From positions 1 through 64,000 of the forward strand of contig JAGLED010000002.1 in NCBI GenBank assembly GCA_023145215.1: DNA of 64,000 nt, read 5' to 3'. Each line of letters begins with the position of its first letter. The first letter of the stretch is position 1. The notes under the pieces are model-generated. The model saw only the letters and a list, made by a program, of their open reading frames with translations, ran no database searches and was not told where the DNA came from. Made by a program: the position numbers and the translations under genes. Source of the stretch: Rhodospirillales bacterium (GTDB lineage: Bacteria > Pseudomonadota > Alphaproteobacteria > Rhodospirillales > Casp-alpha2). Shown piece by piece: positions 1 through 9,831 of this stretch.

Positions 1-2342
1 ACCCGATGGGCTGGGACGCGTTCGGACTGCCCGCCGAAAATGCGGCCAAGGAAAACAACGTCCATCCCGCCAAGTGGACACACACCAACATTGCGGCGAT
101 GCGCGAACAGCTCAAATCCATGGGGCTGTCCTACGACTGGCGCCGCGAGGTCGCGACCTGCGATCCGGATTATTACAAACATGAACAGAAAATGTTCCTC
201 GATTTCCTCGAGGCGGGTCTCGTTTACCGCAAGGAATCCTGGGTCAACTGGGATCCGGTTGAAAATACCGTGCTCGCCAATGAGCAGGTCATCGACGGCA
301 AGGGGTGGCGTTCGGGCGCCGAGGTCGAAAAGCGCAAGCTTGCGCAATGGTTCCTGAAGATCACGGCGTACGCTGATGAGTTGCTGAGCGCGATCGAGGA
401 CCTGGACCGCTGGCCGGAACGCGTGCGGATCATGCAGCACAACTGGATCGGCCGCTCGGAAGGGGCCCATATCGCATTCGACGTGATCGGCCGCGAAAAG
501 CCGCTCGATGTCTATACGACGCGGCCTGACACGATCTTCGGCGCGTCGTTCATGGCGGTTTCCGCGAACCATCCGCTGGCCCAGGAACTGGCCGCCGATA
601 ACCCCGGCCTCGCCGATTTCATCGCCAAGTGCAACCGTATGGCGACGTCGGAAGCCGCCATCGAGACCGCCGAAAAGCTCGGCTTCGACACGGGCCTTAA
701 ATGTGCGCATCCGGTGATCGACGGAGAGAGCCTGCCGATCTATGTCGCCAACTTCGTGTTGATGGATTACGGAACCGGCGCCATTTTCGGCTGCCCCGCC
801 CATGACCAGCGCGACCTGGATTTCGCCCGCAAATACGGCCTGCCCGTGACCCCGGTGGTCTGCCCCCCCGATGCCGATCCCTCTACATTCGAAGTTGGGG
901 ATGATGCGTTCGTCGGCGACGGTAACATCATCAATTCCGAGTTCCTGAACGGCCTTTCCGTTCCCGACGCCAAATCGAAGATCATCGCGCACTTTGAAGA
1001 ACGCGGGATGGGCGAGAAGCAGGTCAATTTCCGGCTTCGCGACTGGGGTGTGTCGCGGCAGCGCTACTGGGGCTGCCCGATCCCGGTCGTGCATTGCGAC
1101 GACTGCGGGATTGTGCCCGTGCCGGCCAAGGATCTGCCGGTCGTGTTACCCGAAGACATCGACATCAACGTCGCCGGCAACCCGCTCGACAAACATCCGA
1201 CGTGGAAGAACGTGGACTGCCCGGAATGCGGCAAAGCGGCACGCCGGGAAACCGATACGTTCGATACGTTCTTTGAATCGTCGTGGTATTTCGCACGGTT
1301 CTGCGCGCCCGTTGAAAATGAAGCGTTCACGCGTTCGGCTGCCGATTACTGGCTGCCGGTCGATCAGTACATCGGCGGCATCGAGCACGCCGTTCTGCAC
1401 CTTCTCTATTCGCGATTTTTCACCCGCGCGCTGAAGGAATGCGGCTATCTCGATCTGGACGAACCGTTCGCCGGCCTGCAGACGCAGGGCATGATCTGCC
1501 ACGAGACCTACAAGAGCGCCGCCGGCAAGTGGTTGTTCCCGACGGAAGTCTCTACCGATGAAGCCGGGGAGCTCGTCGATGCGAGAGGCGCCAAGGTAAC
1601 ACGCGGACGCTCCGAAAAGATGAGCAAGTCGAAAAAGAATGTGGTCGATCCGGAAGAGATCATTCAGTCTTACGGCGCGGATACGGCACGCCTGTTCATG
1701 TTGTCGGACAGCCCGCCCGACCGGGATCTGGACTGGACGGACTCCGGCATCGAAGGGGCATGGCGCTACGTAAACCGTTTGTGGCGGTTGATTTCCGAAC
1801 CGCCGTTTGCCCCGGCGACTCAGGGCACGCCCCGGCCGGCGGACGTCGCCGGGAGTGCGCTCGATGTCGAGCGCATGGTCCACAAAACGGTCGCGACCGT
1901 GACCGCCGACCTTGAAAAGTTCCATTTCAACAAAGCCGTGGCGCGGGTACGCGAACTCAGCAATGCCGTCGAAACTTTAAAAGAGTCGGATGCCGGCGCG
2001 GATTGGGTGCTTCGATTTGCAAGCGAAACGCTTGCCATTCTGGCCGGCCCGTTGATGCCGCACCTGGCGGAAGAGATGTGGGCGGCGCTCGGTCATGACA
2101 CCCTGATCGCCGACACCGCTTGGCCTGAAGCCGATCAAAGCATGCTGGTCGAGGATACCATTACGGTCGCGGTCCAAGTGAACGGCAAGCTTCGCGGCAC
2201 GCTTGAAATTGCCAAGGATGCGGACAAGGAAACCGTGGAACAATCCGCATTGATGTTGGACAATGTCCAGAGTTTCATCGCCGGCAAGGAAGTTCGGAAG
2301 GTCATCGTCGTGCCGAACAAGATCGTCAATGTGGTCATCTAG
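1..2342 (+). CDS. leuS: Leucyl-tRNA synthetase, 5' end missing
   Basis: Charges tRNA-Leu with leucine in the cytoplasm. The reading frame is open from the first bases (codon CCG at 3-5 before ATG 6) and begins inside the conserved [16 protein letters not shown] block, so the true start and the HIGH motif lie to the left and roughly 80 residues are missing. The CP1 editing domain is visible ([12 protein letters not shown], then [11 protein letters not shown]). The KMSKS loop is encoded at 1617-1631, and the C-terminal anticodon-binding region is complete to TAG 2340-2342. The last 14 bases overlap lptE, as in the usual alphaproteobacterial leuS-lptE-holA operon. Confidence 0.97.
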   Translation, partial: PMGWDAFGLPAENAAKENNVHPAKWTHTNIAAMREQLKSMGLSYDWRREVATCDPDYYKHEQKMFLDFLEAGLVYRKESWVNWDPVENTVLANEQVIDGKGWRSGAEVEKRKLAQWFLKITAYADELLSAIEDLDRWPERVRIMQHNWIGRSEGAHIAFDVIGREKPLDVYTTRPDTIFGASFMAVSANHPLAQELAADNPGLADFIAKCNRMATSEAAIETAEKLGFDTGLKCAHPVIDGESLPIYVANFVLMDYGTGAIFGCPAHDQRDLDFARKYGLPVTPVVCPPDADPSTFEVGDDAFVGDGNIINSEFLNGLSVPDAKSKIIAHFEERGMGEKQVNFRLRDWGVSRQRYWGCPIPVVHCDDCGIVPVPAKDLPVVLPEDIDINVAGNPLDKHPTWKNVDCPECGKAARRETDTFDTFFESSWYFARFCAPVENEAFTRSAADYWLPVDQYIGGIEHAVLHLLYSRFFTRALKECGYLDLDEPFAGLQTQGMICHETYKSAAGKWLFPTEVSTDEAGELVDARGAKVTRGRSEKMSKSKKNVVDPEEIIQSYGADTARLFMLSDSPPDRDLDWTDSGIEGAWRYVNRLWRLISEPPFAPATQGTPRPADVAGSALDVERMVHKTVATVTADLEKFHFNKAVARVRELSNAVETLKESDAGADWVLRFASETLAILAGPLMPHLAEEMWAALGHDTLIADTAWPEADQSMLVEDTITVAVQVNGKLRGTLEIAKDADKETVEQSALMLDNVQSFIAGKEVRKVIVVPNKIVNVVI

Positions 2343-2865
2343 AACGTTCGCCGCGCTTTCGTTGCTCCTGGTACTCGGCGGGTGCGGTTTCCGGCCGCTG
2401 TATGCCCCGCCACAGGAAGACGTCAGCGGCAAGGGCGTTTACGCCTTCGATATCTTCAAGACCATCGCCATCGGCAATATCGAGGACCGGGAAGGTCAGT
2501 ACTTCCGTAACCGCCTGGTCCAACTGCTGCACCCGCAGGGCCGCAGCGGCTTGGCCCGTTACACGTTGGATGTCACTTTGGACGAGTCATCGACGGACCT
2601 GGCCGTGCAGCGCAGTGCGATCGCGACCCGCGCGAACCTGACGATTACAGCCAATTTCTCATTACGTAACTTGGAGACCGGCAATGTCCGGGAATCCGGA
2701 ATCGCCAAGTCGATCAGTGGCTATAATATCTTCCAATCGGAGTTTCAGACGCTGATGGCCGAGAAGGGCGCACGTGTGCGGGCGCTCGACGACGTCGCCC
2801 AGCAGGTGCGCGTCCGGCTGGCGGCGCTGCTGACAACCTCCGAGTCCAAACCCAAAACACAATGA
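2329..2865 (+). CDS. lptE: LPS-assembly lipoprotein LptE
   Basis: Outer-membrane lipoprotein that plugs the LptD barrel and helps insert lipopolysaccharide in the outer leaflet. 178 residues. I start it at ATG 2329 because this puts a short signal peptide directly before the lipobox LGGC (acylated Cys19); the frame is open further upstream, but only inside leuS. The body has the expected LptE features: a GFRPLY motif after the Cys and a beta-rich core. It overlaps leuS by 14 bases and holA by 4 (ATGA), so translation is probably coupled along leuS-lptE-holA. No strong ribosome binding site is seen. Confidence 0.9.
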   Translation: MWSSRTFAALSLLLVLGGCGFRPLYAPPQEDVSGKGVYAFDIFKTIAIGNIEDREGQYFRNRLVQLLHPQGRSGLARYTLDVTLDESSTDLAVQRSAIATRANLTITANFSLRNLETGNVRESGIAKSISGYNIFQSEFQTLMAEKGARVRALDDVAQQVRVRLAALLTTSESKPKTQ

Positions 2866-3896
2866 AGCTCAGCGGCGCCAAGGCCAATGCATTCGTCAAA
2901 AAGCCCGACCCGAAGGTACGTGCGGTGCTGCTTTTCGGTCCCGATGCGGGGCTGATCCGTGAACGCGCAAAAATATTGATCGCGCATTTCGCTGACGAAA
3001 ATGACCCGTTCGCGATCACCGAATTGACGGGCGATGCGCTCCGAAAAGACGGCGCGCTGCTCGCTGACTCAACGAATGCCATGTCCCTTATGGGCAGCGC
3101 CGCGGTGGTCAACGTTCGAGACGTCGGGGATGCGCAGGTTGCCCAGATCGAGGATTGGCTGGACGCGGGTGCGGGTGTGCATCCGGCAATTTTCGAAGCT
3201 GGTGAGCTGGCGCCGCGGTCGAAGCTTCGCGCGATGTTCGAGAAACGCGCCGACGCCGCAGCTGCCGGGTGTTATCCGGATGAGGGCCGCGATCTCGCGG
3301 GTGTGGTCCGCGAGCACATGTCCTCGAACGGCGTGACACTCGATCGAGATGCGGTCCCGCTTTTGATGAGCCGGCTGGGAACGGACCGCCTCGCGGTCAG
3401 GCAGGAACTGGACAAGCTGGTTATGTATGCGGGCGGCCCGGGTAGCGGGGCAACCATCACGGCCAGCGATGTGGAAGCGTCGATCGGGGACGTCAAGACC
3501 GCGTCCCTGGACGATATCGCATTCGCCGTCGGCGGTGGGGATCAGAGATCATTGGGCGATGCCATGGACCGGGCGTTCTCGGAAGGGGCGACGGCGGTCG
3601 GCGTGATCCGGGCGGTCCAACGCCACCTCGATCGACTACACCAGGCAAAGAGCATGGCGCAATCCGACGGGAACCTGCAGGGCGCGATCAAAAAGTTGCG
3701 GCCGCCGGTATTCTTTAAGGTGGCAAGTGCGTTCGAGACCCAAGCGCGCGCATGGGCGCCGCACGATCTGGCGCGTGCCATGACCCTGCTTCTGGAAACG
3801 GAACGCGATTGCAAGTCAGGCCTCGACATCGAACGCGCGATATGTGAACGCGCGCTGCTGCAATTGACCCAGGCTGCCCGCCGAAGCGGGCGATAA
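2862..3896 (+). CDS. holA: DNA polymerase III delta subunit
   Basis: Clamp-loader delta subunit that opens the beta sliding clamp and loads it on primed DNA. 344 residues, normal for the family. The N-terminal AAA-like domain begins with the conserved VRAVLLFGPDAGLIRERA segment, and the C-terminal region contains the helical collar domain. Starts with ATG overlapping the lptE stop (ATGA). The gene ends 21 bases before the parB stop codon, so the two are convergent. Assignment rests on the conserved N-terminal signature and on the leuS-lptE-holA order. Confidence 0.93.
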   Translation: MKLSGAKANAFVKKPDPKVRAVLLFGPDAGLIRERAKILIAHFADENDPFAITELTGDALRKDGALLADSTNAMSLMGSAAVVNVRDVGDAQVAQIEDWLDAGAGVHPAIFEAGELAPRSKLRAMFEKRADAAAAGCYPDEGRDLAGVVREHMSSNGVTLDRDAVPLLMSRLGTDRLAVRQELDKLVMYAGGPGSGATITASDVEASIGDVKTASLDDIAFAVGGGDQRSLGDAMDRAFSEGATAVGVIRAVQRHLDRLHQAKSMAQSDGNLQGAIKKLRPPVFFKVASAFETQARAWAPHDLARAMTLLLETERDCKSGLDIERAICERALLQLTQAARRSGR

Positions 3897-3917
3897 CCAA
3901 TTGTTTTTAAACGATTA

Positions 3918-4907
3918 TTATGAGCGGGCCGTTTTCGGCTTGAGGCTGACCGATAGCTTAGGCGTGGATTCCGCGGGCTTTGCGGGTGCCGCGGCCTCTT
4001 CGGTCGGTCCATCGTCGAGCGCGACCGGTGCCGGTGCTGGCCCTGCCTTGAGACGATCAATCACGAAATCGAGCTGGTCCAGATTGTCATAGGCGATGCG
4101 CAATTCGCCCTTGGGACCCGCACCTTCAACGGAGACCTTGAGACCTAACAGGTTAGAGAGGTCGCGCTCGAGCGCGATTGTATCGACGTCTTTCGCCGGG
4201 GTGGCTTTCGCTTTTTTAGCGGCACCCGGTTTGCCGGTCTGCTTCGCGAGCCGTTCCGCTTCGCGAACGCTGAGATTCTTTTCGATGATCTTTTTGGCTT
4301 TTTCGTATGCGCCCTCGACACCGATCAGGGTGCGGGCGTGGCCGGCGCTGAGCAGACCCTCCTCGACCAATTTCTTCACTTTCGGATCGAGCGCCAGCAG
4401 CCGCAGGGTATTCGCGACGTGGCTGCGGCTCTTGCCGACCAACCGTGAGACGTCTTCCTGCGTGTGACCGAACTCGTCCATCAGACGCTGGAACGCATCG
4501 GCCTCTTCGACCGCGGAGAGGTTTTCGCGCTGAACGTTTTCGACAAGCGCGACCTCGAGCGTAGTCTTGTCGTCGAAGTCCTTGATAATGACCGGCACTT
4601 CGGAGAGTTGCGCCAGTTGCGCGGCCCGCCAGCGCCGTTCGCCGGCAATGATTTCAAACGCCTGGGCGTCGTCGGGATGGCGGCGCACCAGAAGCGGCTG
4701 GAGGATGCCTTTCTCACGGATCGATTGGGCGAGGGCGTCGATCGCTTGCTGATCGACATGATGGCGCGGCTGGTACTTGCCGGGGTGCAGAAGTTCGATC
4801 GCGACGGGTTTGGCGGTACGAACCTTATCCAGCTTGGCGTAATCTTCGTTGGTTTCGCCGAGCAGGGCCGAAAGGCCGCGGCCGAGCTTTTTCTTTTTCT
4901 CCGCCAT
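3918..4907 (-). CDS. parB: Chromosome partitioning protein ParB
   Basis: CTP-dependent DNA clamp that loads at parS and forms the centromere complex segregated by ParA. 329 residues. N-terminal GRGLSALLG segment, then the CTPase/ParB-N domain with GERRWRA at residues 89-95, a helix-turn-helix around 149-170 (TQEDVSRLVGKSRSHVANTL) and a C-terminal dimerisation region preceded by an Ala/Lys/Pro-rich linker. The last gene of rsmG-parA-parB, 4 bases after parA. Three perfect parS sites lie 1.5-3.5 kb upstream in the same cluster, which supports the chromosomal type. Confidence 0.97.
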   Translation of the reverse strand: MAEKKKKLGRGLSALLGETNEDYAKLDKVRTAKPVAIELLHPGKYQPRHHVDQQAIDALAQSIREKGILQPLLVRRHPDDAQAFEIIAGERRWRAAQLAQLSEVPVIIKDFDDKTTLEVALVENVQRENLSAVEEADAFQRLMDEFGHTQEDVSRLVGKSRSHVANTLRLLALDPKVKKLVEEGLLSAGHARTLIGVEGAYEKAKKIIEKNLSVREAERLAKQTGKPGAAKKAKATPAKDVDTIALERDLSNLLGLKVSVEGAGPKGELRIAYDNLDQLDFVIDRLKAGPAPAPVALDDGPTEEAAAPAKPAESTPKLSVSLKPKTARS

Positions 4908-4911
4908 GTTC

Positions 4912-5715
4912 TTACATTCCCACCCGGCGCTCGCGATGAATGACTTCGCCCGCGAGAGACAGATACGCCTGCGAGCCGGCGCAGTTCATGTCATAGACGA
5001 TAACGGGGCGGCCGTAAGACGGCGCTTCCGACACACGGACATTCCTTGGGATCACGGTTTCGTAGACCTTATCGCCAAAATAGGCCCTGACGTCGTCCGC
5101 AACCGCGCCGGAAAGGTTATTCCGGCCATCGAACATGGTGAGCACGATGCCCTGAATCTCGAGGCCCGGGTTATAGGTAGCCTTGACCCTCTCGATAGTA
5201 CGGATCAACAGCGATACGCCCTCAAGGGCAAAAAACTCGCATTGCAAGGGCACGAGGACCGCCTGCGACGCGACAAGGGCATTGATCGTCAGCAGACCCA
5301 GCGCCGGCGGACAATCGATGAGGATGTAATCGTAGTCGGCAGCGGCGAGCATCAGCGCTTCGCGGAGGCAGAATTCGCGTCGTTCGACGTCGACCAGCTC
5401 GATCTCGGCGCCCGACAGATCGATCCCGGACGGTACGATATCGAGACCTGGAATGCTGGTTTCGACGATCGCTTCATGTAAAGGGATTTCGCGGATGAGA
5501 ACGTGGTAGGTATTCTTCGAGCGCGCATCGTGGCCGATCCCGAGCCCGGTCGAAGCGTTGCCCTGGGGATCCAGGTCGATGATCAGCACCTTCTGTTTGA
5601 TGGCGGCCAGCGCCGTCGCCAGGTTGATCGCGGTCGTCGTCTTGCCGACCCCGCCTTTCTGATTGGCCACGGAGATGATGCGGGTGCGGCGGGGCTGCAA
5701 AAGGGTGTCAGACAT
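4912..5715 (-). CDS. parA: Chromosome partitioning ATPase ParA
   Basis: Walker-type ATPase that binds nucleoid DNA as an ATP dimer and pulls the ParB-parS complex apart after replication. 267 residues. The deviant Walker A box KGGVGKTT lies at residues 20-27 with its signature lysine, followed by IIDLDPQGNASTG (Walker A') and YDYILIDCPP (Walker B). Overlaps rsmG by 8 bases and is followed by parB after 4 bases, so the three genes form one transcription unit. It sits about 13 kb from the proposed origin, as is usual in alphaproteobacteria. Confidence 0.97.
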   Translation of the reverse strand: MSDTLLQPRRTRIISVANQKGGVGKTTTAINLATALAAIKQKVLIIDLDPQGNASTGLGIGHDARSKNTYHVLIREIPLHEAIVETSIPGLDIVPSGIDLSGAEIELVDVERREFCLREALMLAAADYDYILIDCPPALGLLTINALVASQAVLVPLQCEFFALEGVSLLIRTIERVKATYNPGLEIQGIVLTMFDGRNNLSGAVADDVRAYFGDKVYETVIPRNVRVSEAPSYGRPVIVYDMNCAGSQAYLSLAGEVIHRERRVGM

Positions 5716-6346
5716 CGGTTACGGGCGCCAGATCATCAAGGATGAGAACAGTGCCGGAAGCGTCGGAAAGGCTTCGTTTTCGGCTTATTTTCATTGTCCA
5801 TCGTTTCGCCGTGAGCGTCAATTCTTCTTCGGCGTCCGCACCCTTTAAAAGCAGGGATTTGCCGCCGTTTTTCAGGTGCCGGTACACCCAGGGCAGCAAC
5901 CTGTCCATCGGTGCGAGTGCGCGCGCGGTCACGACGTCGGCATTCAAGGCGGGGACGTCTTCGATCCGCCGGGCGTGAACGGTGACGTTGGTTTCCGTCA
6001 AGCGGGCGGCCTCGCGGATGAATGTCGCCTTGCGTTGATCGCTCTCGAGCATATGCACGTCGGCACCGGTCATGATCGCAAGGACCAGGCCCGGCAAGCC
6101 GGCACCGCTTCCAAGATCGGCGATCTTCAAGGGGCGCAGGTCGGGCAGATATTCGAACAGCTGAGCGCTGTCGAGAATATGCCGCCGCCAGGGATCGTTG
6201 AGGGTTTTCGATCCGACCAGATTGATCGCGCGTTGCCATTTTTCAAGATGCGCCAGATATGCCTCGAGCCGGTCGAGGACCTCGGGTGCGTCGACATTCA
6301 TCGCGTCTGCAAACGCCGCGCGATCCATGGGGATGATTTGGTTCAT
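5708..6346 (-). CDS. rsmG: 16S rRNA (guanine-527-N7) methyltransferase RsmG (GidB)
   Basis: SAM-dependent methyltransferase that modifies G527 of 16S rRNA. 212 residues from ATG 6346 (MNQIIPMDRAAFADAM). The frame stays open upstream into mnmG, but those residues are read through a parS site and are not conserved. The SAM-binding glycine loop IADLGSGAGLPGLVLAI and the upstream HLEKWQRAINLVGS segment are typical. Leader of rsmG-parA-parB; the parS site at 6356-6371 ends 10 bases before its start codon, so ParB loading could affect expression of the operon. Confidence 0.95.
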   Translation of the reverse strand: MNQIIPMDRAAFADAMNVDAPEVLDRLEAYLAHLEKWQRAINLVGSKTLNDPWRRHILDSAQLFEYLPDLRPLKIADLGSGAGLPGLVLAIMTGADVHMLESDQRKATFIREAARLTETNVTVHARRIEDVPALNADVVTARALAPMDRLLPWVYRHLKNGGKSLLLKGADAEEELTLTAKRWTMKISRKRSLSDASGTVLILDDLAPVTDV

Positions 6347-6355
6347 ACGAAAGAA

Positions 6356-6371
6356 TGTTTCACGTGAAACA
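6356..6371. promoter_or_regulatory. parS site 1 (ParB-binding centromere site)
   Basis: Perfect 16-bp palindrome TGTTTCACGTGAAACA, the bacterial chromosomal parS consensus. It fills the 28-bp gap between the mnmG stop and the rsmG start, 10 bases upstream of the rsmG ATG. ParB encoded at 3918-4907 is the expected ligand. Confidence 0.96.
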
Positions 6372-6374
6372 CAG

Positions 6375-8246
6375 TCACGCCGATAGACGGCTGTCACGGC
6401 GTTTGACGTGCGCGAGAAGTGCCGTAATCGCGGCCGGTGTGACGCCGGAGATGCGTGCCGCCTGACCGATTGATTCCGGCCGGACACGTGTCAGCTTGTC
6501 TTTGACCTCGTTCGAGAGCGACGGGATCAGGCTATAATCGAGATCGGGGGGAAGGGTCAGGTTCTCATCCCGGCGCAGGGCCTGTATGTCAGCTTCCTGG
6601 CGCGAGAGATAACTGGCGTAAGTCGCTTCAATCTCGATCTGCTCAACCACGTCCGGGCGGGTATGGGCAAGGTCCGGCCAGTGCGCCGTCAAGGTGCTGA
6701 AGTCGATGTTCGGGTAGCTCAGGAGGTCGAGGCCGTCACGGCGGACCCCATCTTGATTGATCTCGAGGCCACGGGCGCGGAGCTCCGTCGGCGACTCGTT
6801 GATCGCCTGAAGGGCATCGCGAACTTTGTCGATAGCCTGCTTTTTTTCAGTGAATTCGCTGGCGCGTGCCGAAGTGACCACGCCCACGTCAAGGCCGCGG
6901 GGCGTCAACCTCAGATCGGCGTTATCGGCACGCAGCATCAGCCGGTACTCGGCGCGGGACGTGAACATCCGATAAGGCTCGGCCGTGCCCAGGGTCACCA
7001 GATCGTCGATCATCACGCCGATATACGCTTCGGCGCGGTCGAGGGTAAACGGCGCGTCCGATCCGCCGGCCGCAAGGGCGGCATTGATGCCCGCCATCAA
7101 GCCTTGCGCGGCGGCCTCTTCATACCCTGTGGTCCCATTGATCTGGCCCGCCAGATAGAGGCCCTCGACGGCATGGGTTTCGAGGCTCTGCTTGAGGGCG
7201 CGGGGATCGACGAAATCGTATTCGATCGCGTAGCCCGGTTGGATCATCACCGCGTCCTCGAGACCTGGAATGGTCTTGAGAATATCGAGCTGAACGTCTT
7301 TGGGAAGCGAGGTCGAAATACCGTTCGGATAAACCGTCGGATCGTCGAGGCCTTCCGGTTCGAGGAAAATCTGGTGGCGCTCCTTTTCCGCGAAGCGGAC
7401 GACCTTGTCCTCGACAGAAGGGCAATACCGGGGGCCGATCCCTTCGATCTGGCCGGAGTACATGGCCGAGCGATGCAAATTATCCTGAATGATCCGGTGT
7501 GTCCGCTCGTTCGTGTACGTCATATGGCAGGCGATTTGCGGGACCCGGATCCGGTCGGTCAGATAGGAAAACGGGACGGGTGGATCATCGGCCGGCTGCG
7601 CCTCCAAACCGTCCCACCTGATGGTTCGCCCGTCGAGGCGCGGCGGCGTGCCGGTCTTGAGCCTGCCCAGCGGAAACCCGAGGCGCTTGAATGTGTACGA
7701 CAGGGCAATCGCCGGTTTATCGCCAACACGGCCCGCGGGGATCTTCTGGTCGCCGACATGGATCAGGCCGCGGAGAAATGTCCCCGTTGTGATGATCACG
7801 GCGGCGGCATGGAACTCGTATCCGTCGCCGGTGCGAATTCCGGTCACGCGCTTACCGGTCCGGTCGAGGATAAGATCGTCAACCCCGGCGGCGACGATCT
7901 CCAGATGATCGGTTTCTGCGAGGAGGTCCTGAATCGCCTGGCGATAAAGCTTTCGATCCGCCTGGGCGCGGGGGCCACGCACGGCGGGTCCTTTGGAGCG
8001 GTTGAGCATCCGAAACTGAATCCCGGATCTGTCGATGGCCCGGCCCATGATACCATCGAGGGCATCGACCTCGCGCACCAATTGACCTTTGGCGAGGCCG
8101 CCTATGGCCGGGTTGCAAGACATCTCGCCGATTGTGTCGAGGCGATGTGTGACCAGTAGGGTCTTAGCACCCATGCGTGCCGACGCGGCTGCCGCCTCTG
8201 CGCCCGCGTGACCGCCGCCCACAACGATGACATCTACTTTCGACAT
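6375..8246 (-). CDS. mnmG: tRNA uridine-5-carboxymethylaminomethyl synthesis enzyme MnmG (GidA)
   Basis: FAD-dependent partner of MnmE that installs the (carboxymethyl)aminomethyl group at wobble U34 of several tRNAs. 623 residues from ATG 8246 ([15 protein letters not shown]); the 12-residue upstream extension of the frame is not conserved. The dinucleotide-binding GGGHAG motif is at residues 10-15, followed by the conserved [15 protein letters not shown] and [10 protein letters not shown] blocks. Lies between mnmE and rsmG on the same strand, with parS sites in both flanking gaps. Normal family length. Confidence 0.97.
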   Translation of the reverse strand: MSKVDVIVVGGGHAGAEAAAASARMGAKTLLVTHRLDTIGEMSCNPAIGGLAKGQLVREVDALDGIMGRAIDRSGIQFRMLNRSKGPAVRGPRAQADRKLYRQAIQDLLAETDHLEIVAAGVDDLILDRTGKRVTGIRTGDGYEFHAAAVIITTGTFLRGLIHVGDQKIPAGRVGDKPAIALSYTFKRLGFPLGRLKTGTPPRLDGRTIRWDGLEAQPADDPPVPFSYLTDRIRVPQIACHMTYTNERTHRIIQDNLHRSAMYSGQIEGIGPRYCPSVEDKVVRFAEKERHQIFLEPEGLDDPTVYPNGISTSLPKDVQLDILKTIPGLEDAVMIQPGYAIEYDFVDPRALKQSLETHAVEGLYLAGQINGTTGYEEAAAQGLMAGINAALAAGGSDAPFTLDRAEAYIGVMIDDLVTLGTAEPYRMFTSRAEYRLMLRADNADLRLTPRGLDVGVVTSARASEFTEKKQAIDKVRDALQAINESPTELRARGLEINQDGVRRDGLDLLSYPNIDFSTLTAHWPDLAHTRPDVVEQIEIEATYASYLSRQEADIQALRRDENLTLPPDLDYSLIPSLSNEVKDKLTRVRPESIGQAARISGVTPAAITALLAHVKRRDSRLSA

Positions 8247-8296
8247 GGCGCGGAACATAGGCGTACACCGTATCCGAGTCAATTCATCTCGGCGCC

Positions 8297-8312
8297 TGTT
8301 TCACGTGAAACA
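8297..8312. promoter_or_regulatory. parS site 2
   Basis: Second perfect TGTTTCACGTGAAACA palindrome, in the 165-bp mnmE-mnmG gap, 50 bases upstream of the mnmG start. Identical at all 16 positions to sites 1 and 3. Confidence 0.96.
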
Positions 8313-8314
8313 TT

Positions 8315-8336
8315 GTGGTTAGAATCGGTTAACCAC
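8315..8336. repeat. Inverted repeat between two parS sites
   Basis: GTGGTT (8315-8320) and AACCAC (8331-8336) form a 6-bp stem around a 10-nt loop; the inner GGTTAACC is itself a palindrome. It starts 3 bases after parS site 2. Role unknown; it could be a weak mnmE terminator on the minus strand or a protein site. Confidence 0.4.
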
Positions 8337-8377
8337 CAAAATATTGATTCGGGTTCAACGACGAGTCATACGCGGGG

Positions 8378-8393
8378 TGTTTCACGTGAAACA
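8378..8393. promoter_or_regulatory. parS site 3
   Basis: Third perfect TGTTTCACGTGAAACA palindrome, 81 bp centre to centre from site 2 and 18 bases from the mnmE stop codon, inside the mnmE-mnmG gap. Confidence 0.96.
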
Positions 8394-8411
8394 TGCGACC
8401 CGTGAGCCGAC

Positions 8412-9770
8412 TCATTTCCCGATGCAGAAATCCCGAAAGATTCGGTCGAGAAGGTCTTCGACATCGATCCGCCCGGTAATGCGGCCGAGCGCCTGCGCGG
8501 CGACGCGCATATCTTCCGCCATCATTTCTTCATCCATGCCCGCTTCGGCATTTCCGATGGCGCGCCTCAGTGCCGCCCGGCAATCTTCGAGCGCGGCCCG
8601 ATGCCTGGCCCGGGTGAGGGGGGCCGAAGCCGCCGCGCGCCCGGCGGCAAGGTTTCGGATGTGCGTGGTCATCCGGTCAATCAAGTCCGCCATGCCCGCG
8701 CCCGTCCTGACGGAAATCACGAGGACGCCCTCCGGCGAGGCGGCATCCCTCGCCAATAAATCCGCCTTGTTCATGACGACGAGCGTGCCGTCGTCCGCCG
8801 CCGGCAAACCATCCCTCGCACCCGGCTCGATCAGGTGCAGGCGCAGGTCCGCCGACGCCGCCTGGTCACGGGCCCGGCGCACCCCTTCCTGTTCGATCAA
8901 ATCCGCGCTCTCCCTCAGGCCGGCCGTATCGATCAGCGTGGCGGCATAACCGCCCAGATCCATCGGCACCTCGATCACGTCACGGGTCGTTCCCGCGATC
9001 TCGGAGACGATGGCCACGTCGCGTTTCGCCAGCGCGTTCAGCAGCGACGATTTTCCCACATTCGGTGCGCCGGTGAGGGCGATCCGGAAGCCTGACCTGA
9101 TCCGCTCACCGATACCGTCATCCGCTAGGTGAAGGTCGATCTCACCGGCGAGCGCCCGCAGGGCCTCGATGCTTTGACGGGCGAGGTCGTCGGGAATGTC
9201 TTCTTCGGCGAAATCGATGCTGGCCTCGGCGAACGCCATCGATTTAACGAGCCGGTCGCGCCAGTCGTCATATTGCCGCGCCAACGCCCCCCCCATCTGC
9301 GCCAGCGCCTGGCGGCGCTGCGCCGCCGTTTCGGCATCGACGAGATCTGCGATTGCCTCGACAGCCGTCAGATCCATCTTGCCGTTCTCGAAGGCGCGGC
9401 GGGAAAACTCGCCGGGCCCGGCCGGAACGAGTCCATCCATTGCGCCGAGACTCGTTAAAAGAGAATCCAGGACCGCGTGGCCGCCATGAATATGAAACTC
9501 GGCCACATCTTCGCCCGTAAAACTGGCCGGTCCGGGAATCCAGAGGACGAGGGCGTCGTCGATCCGCTCGCGCGATTGCGCATCGATATTCGATTCGGGT
9601 GCGTAAAGAACGGCGCGGGTCGCATACCGGGGCGGGGGCAGACCCTCTATATCGGGGGCCAATGTCAGCAACGCATCGCCCGCGCGCGGTCCGGATACCC
9701 GAACCACCGCGACCCCGGCCCGTCCGGGCGCCGATGCGAGGGCGAAAATCGTGGTCGGATCAGCAGCCAT
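8412..9770 (-). CDS. mnmE: tRNA modification GTPase MnmE (TrmE)
   Basis: Potassium-activated GTPase that works with MnmG on wobble uridine 34. 452 residues from ATG 9770; an in-frame TTG at 9788 would add only six residues. The N-terminal formyl-THF-binding domain opens with TIFALASAPGRAGVAVVRVSGP-type sequence. The inserted G domain has GAPNVGKSSLLNALAK and EIAGTTRDVIEV, and the protein ends in the conserved catalytic CIGK. It is the first gene of the mnmE-mnmG-rsmG-parA-parB run, and parS sites 2 and 3 follow it. Confidence 0.97.
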   Translation of the reverse strand: MAADPTTIFALASAPGRAGVAVVRVSGPRAGDALLTLAPDIEGLPPPRYATRAVLYAPESNIDAQSRERIDDALVLWIPGPASFTGEDVAEFHIHGGHAVLDSLLTSLGAMDGLVPAGPGEFSRRAFENGKMDLTAVEAIADLVDAETAAQRRQALAQMGGALARQYDDWRDRLVKSMAFAEASIDFAEEDIPDDLARQSIEALRALAGEIDLHLADDGIGERIRSGFRIALTGAPNVGKSSLLNALAKRDVAIVSEIAGTTRDVIEVPMDLGGYAATLIDTAGLRESADLIEQEGVRRARDQAASADLRLHLIEPGARDGLPAADDGTLVVMNKADLLARDAASPEGVLVISVRTGAGMADLIDRMTTHIRNLAAGRAAASAPLTRARHRAALEDCRAALRRAIGNAEAGMDEEMMAEDMRVAAQALGRITGRIDVEDLLDRIFRDFCIGK

Positions 9771-9790
9771 AGACGTCACCAGCGCCAAAG

Positions 9791-9805
9791 CCCAATATCT
9801 TGGGG
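9791..9805. repeat. Small hairpin upstream of mnmE
   Basis: CCCAATATCTTGGGG can form a 5-bp stem. It lies in the 61-bp gap between the ferredoxin-like gene and mnmE, followed by an AT-rich alternating stretch (TATATATAAT near 9815-9823) that could hold the mnmE promoter on the minus strand. Confidence 0.3.
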
Positions 9806-9831
9806 CTCATACTATATATATAATGAGTGGT

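Noticed and set aside
6663-8159. 498-residue plus-strand frame opposite mnmG
   Set aside because: mnmG on the minus strand is complete with intact motifs; the opposite frame is its shadow.
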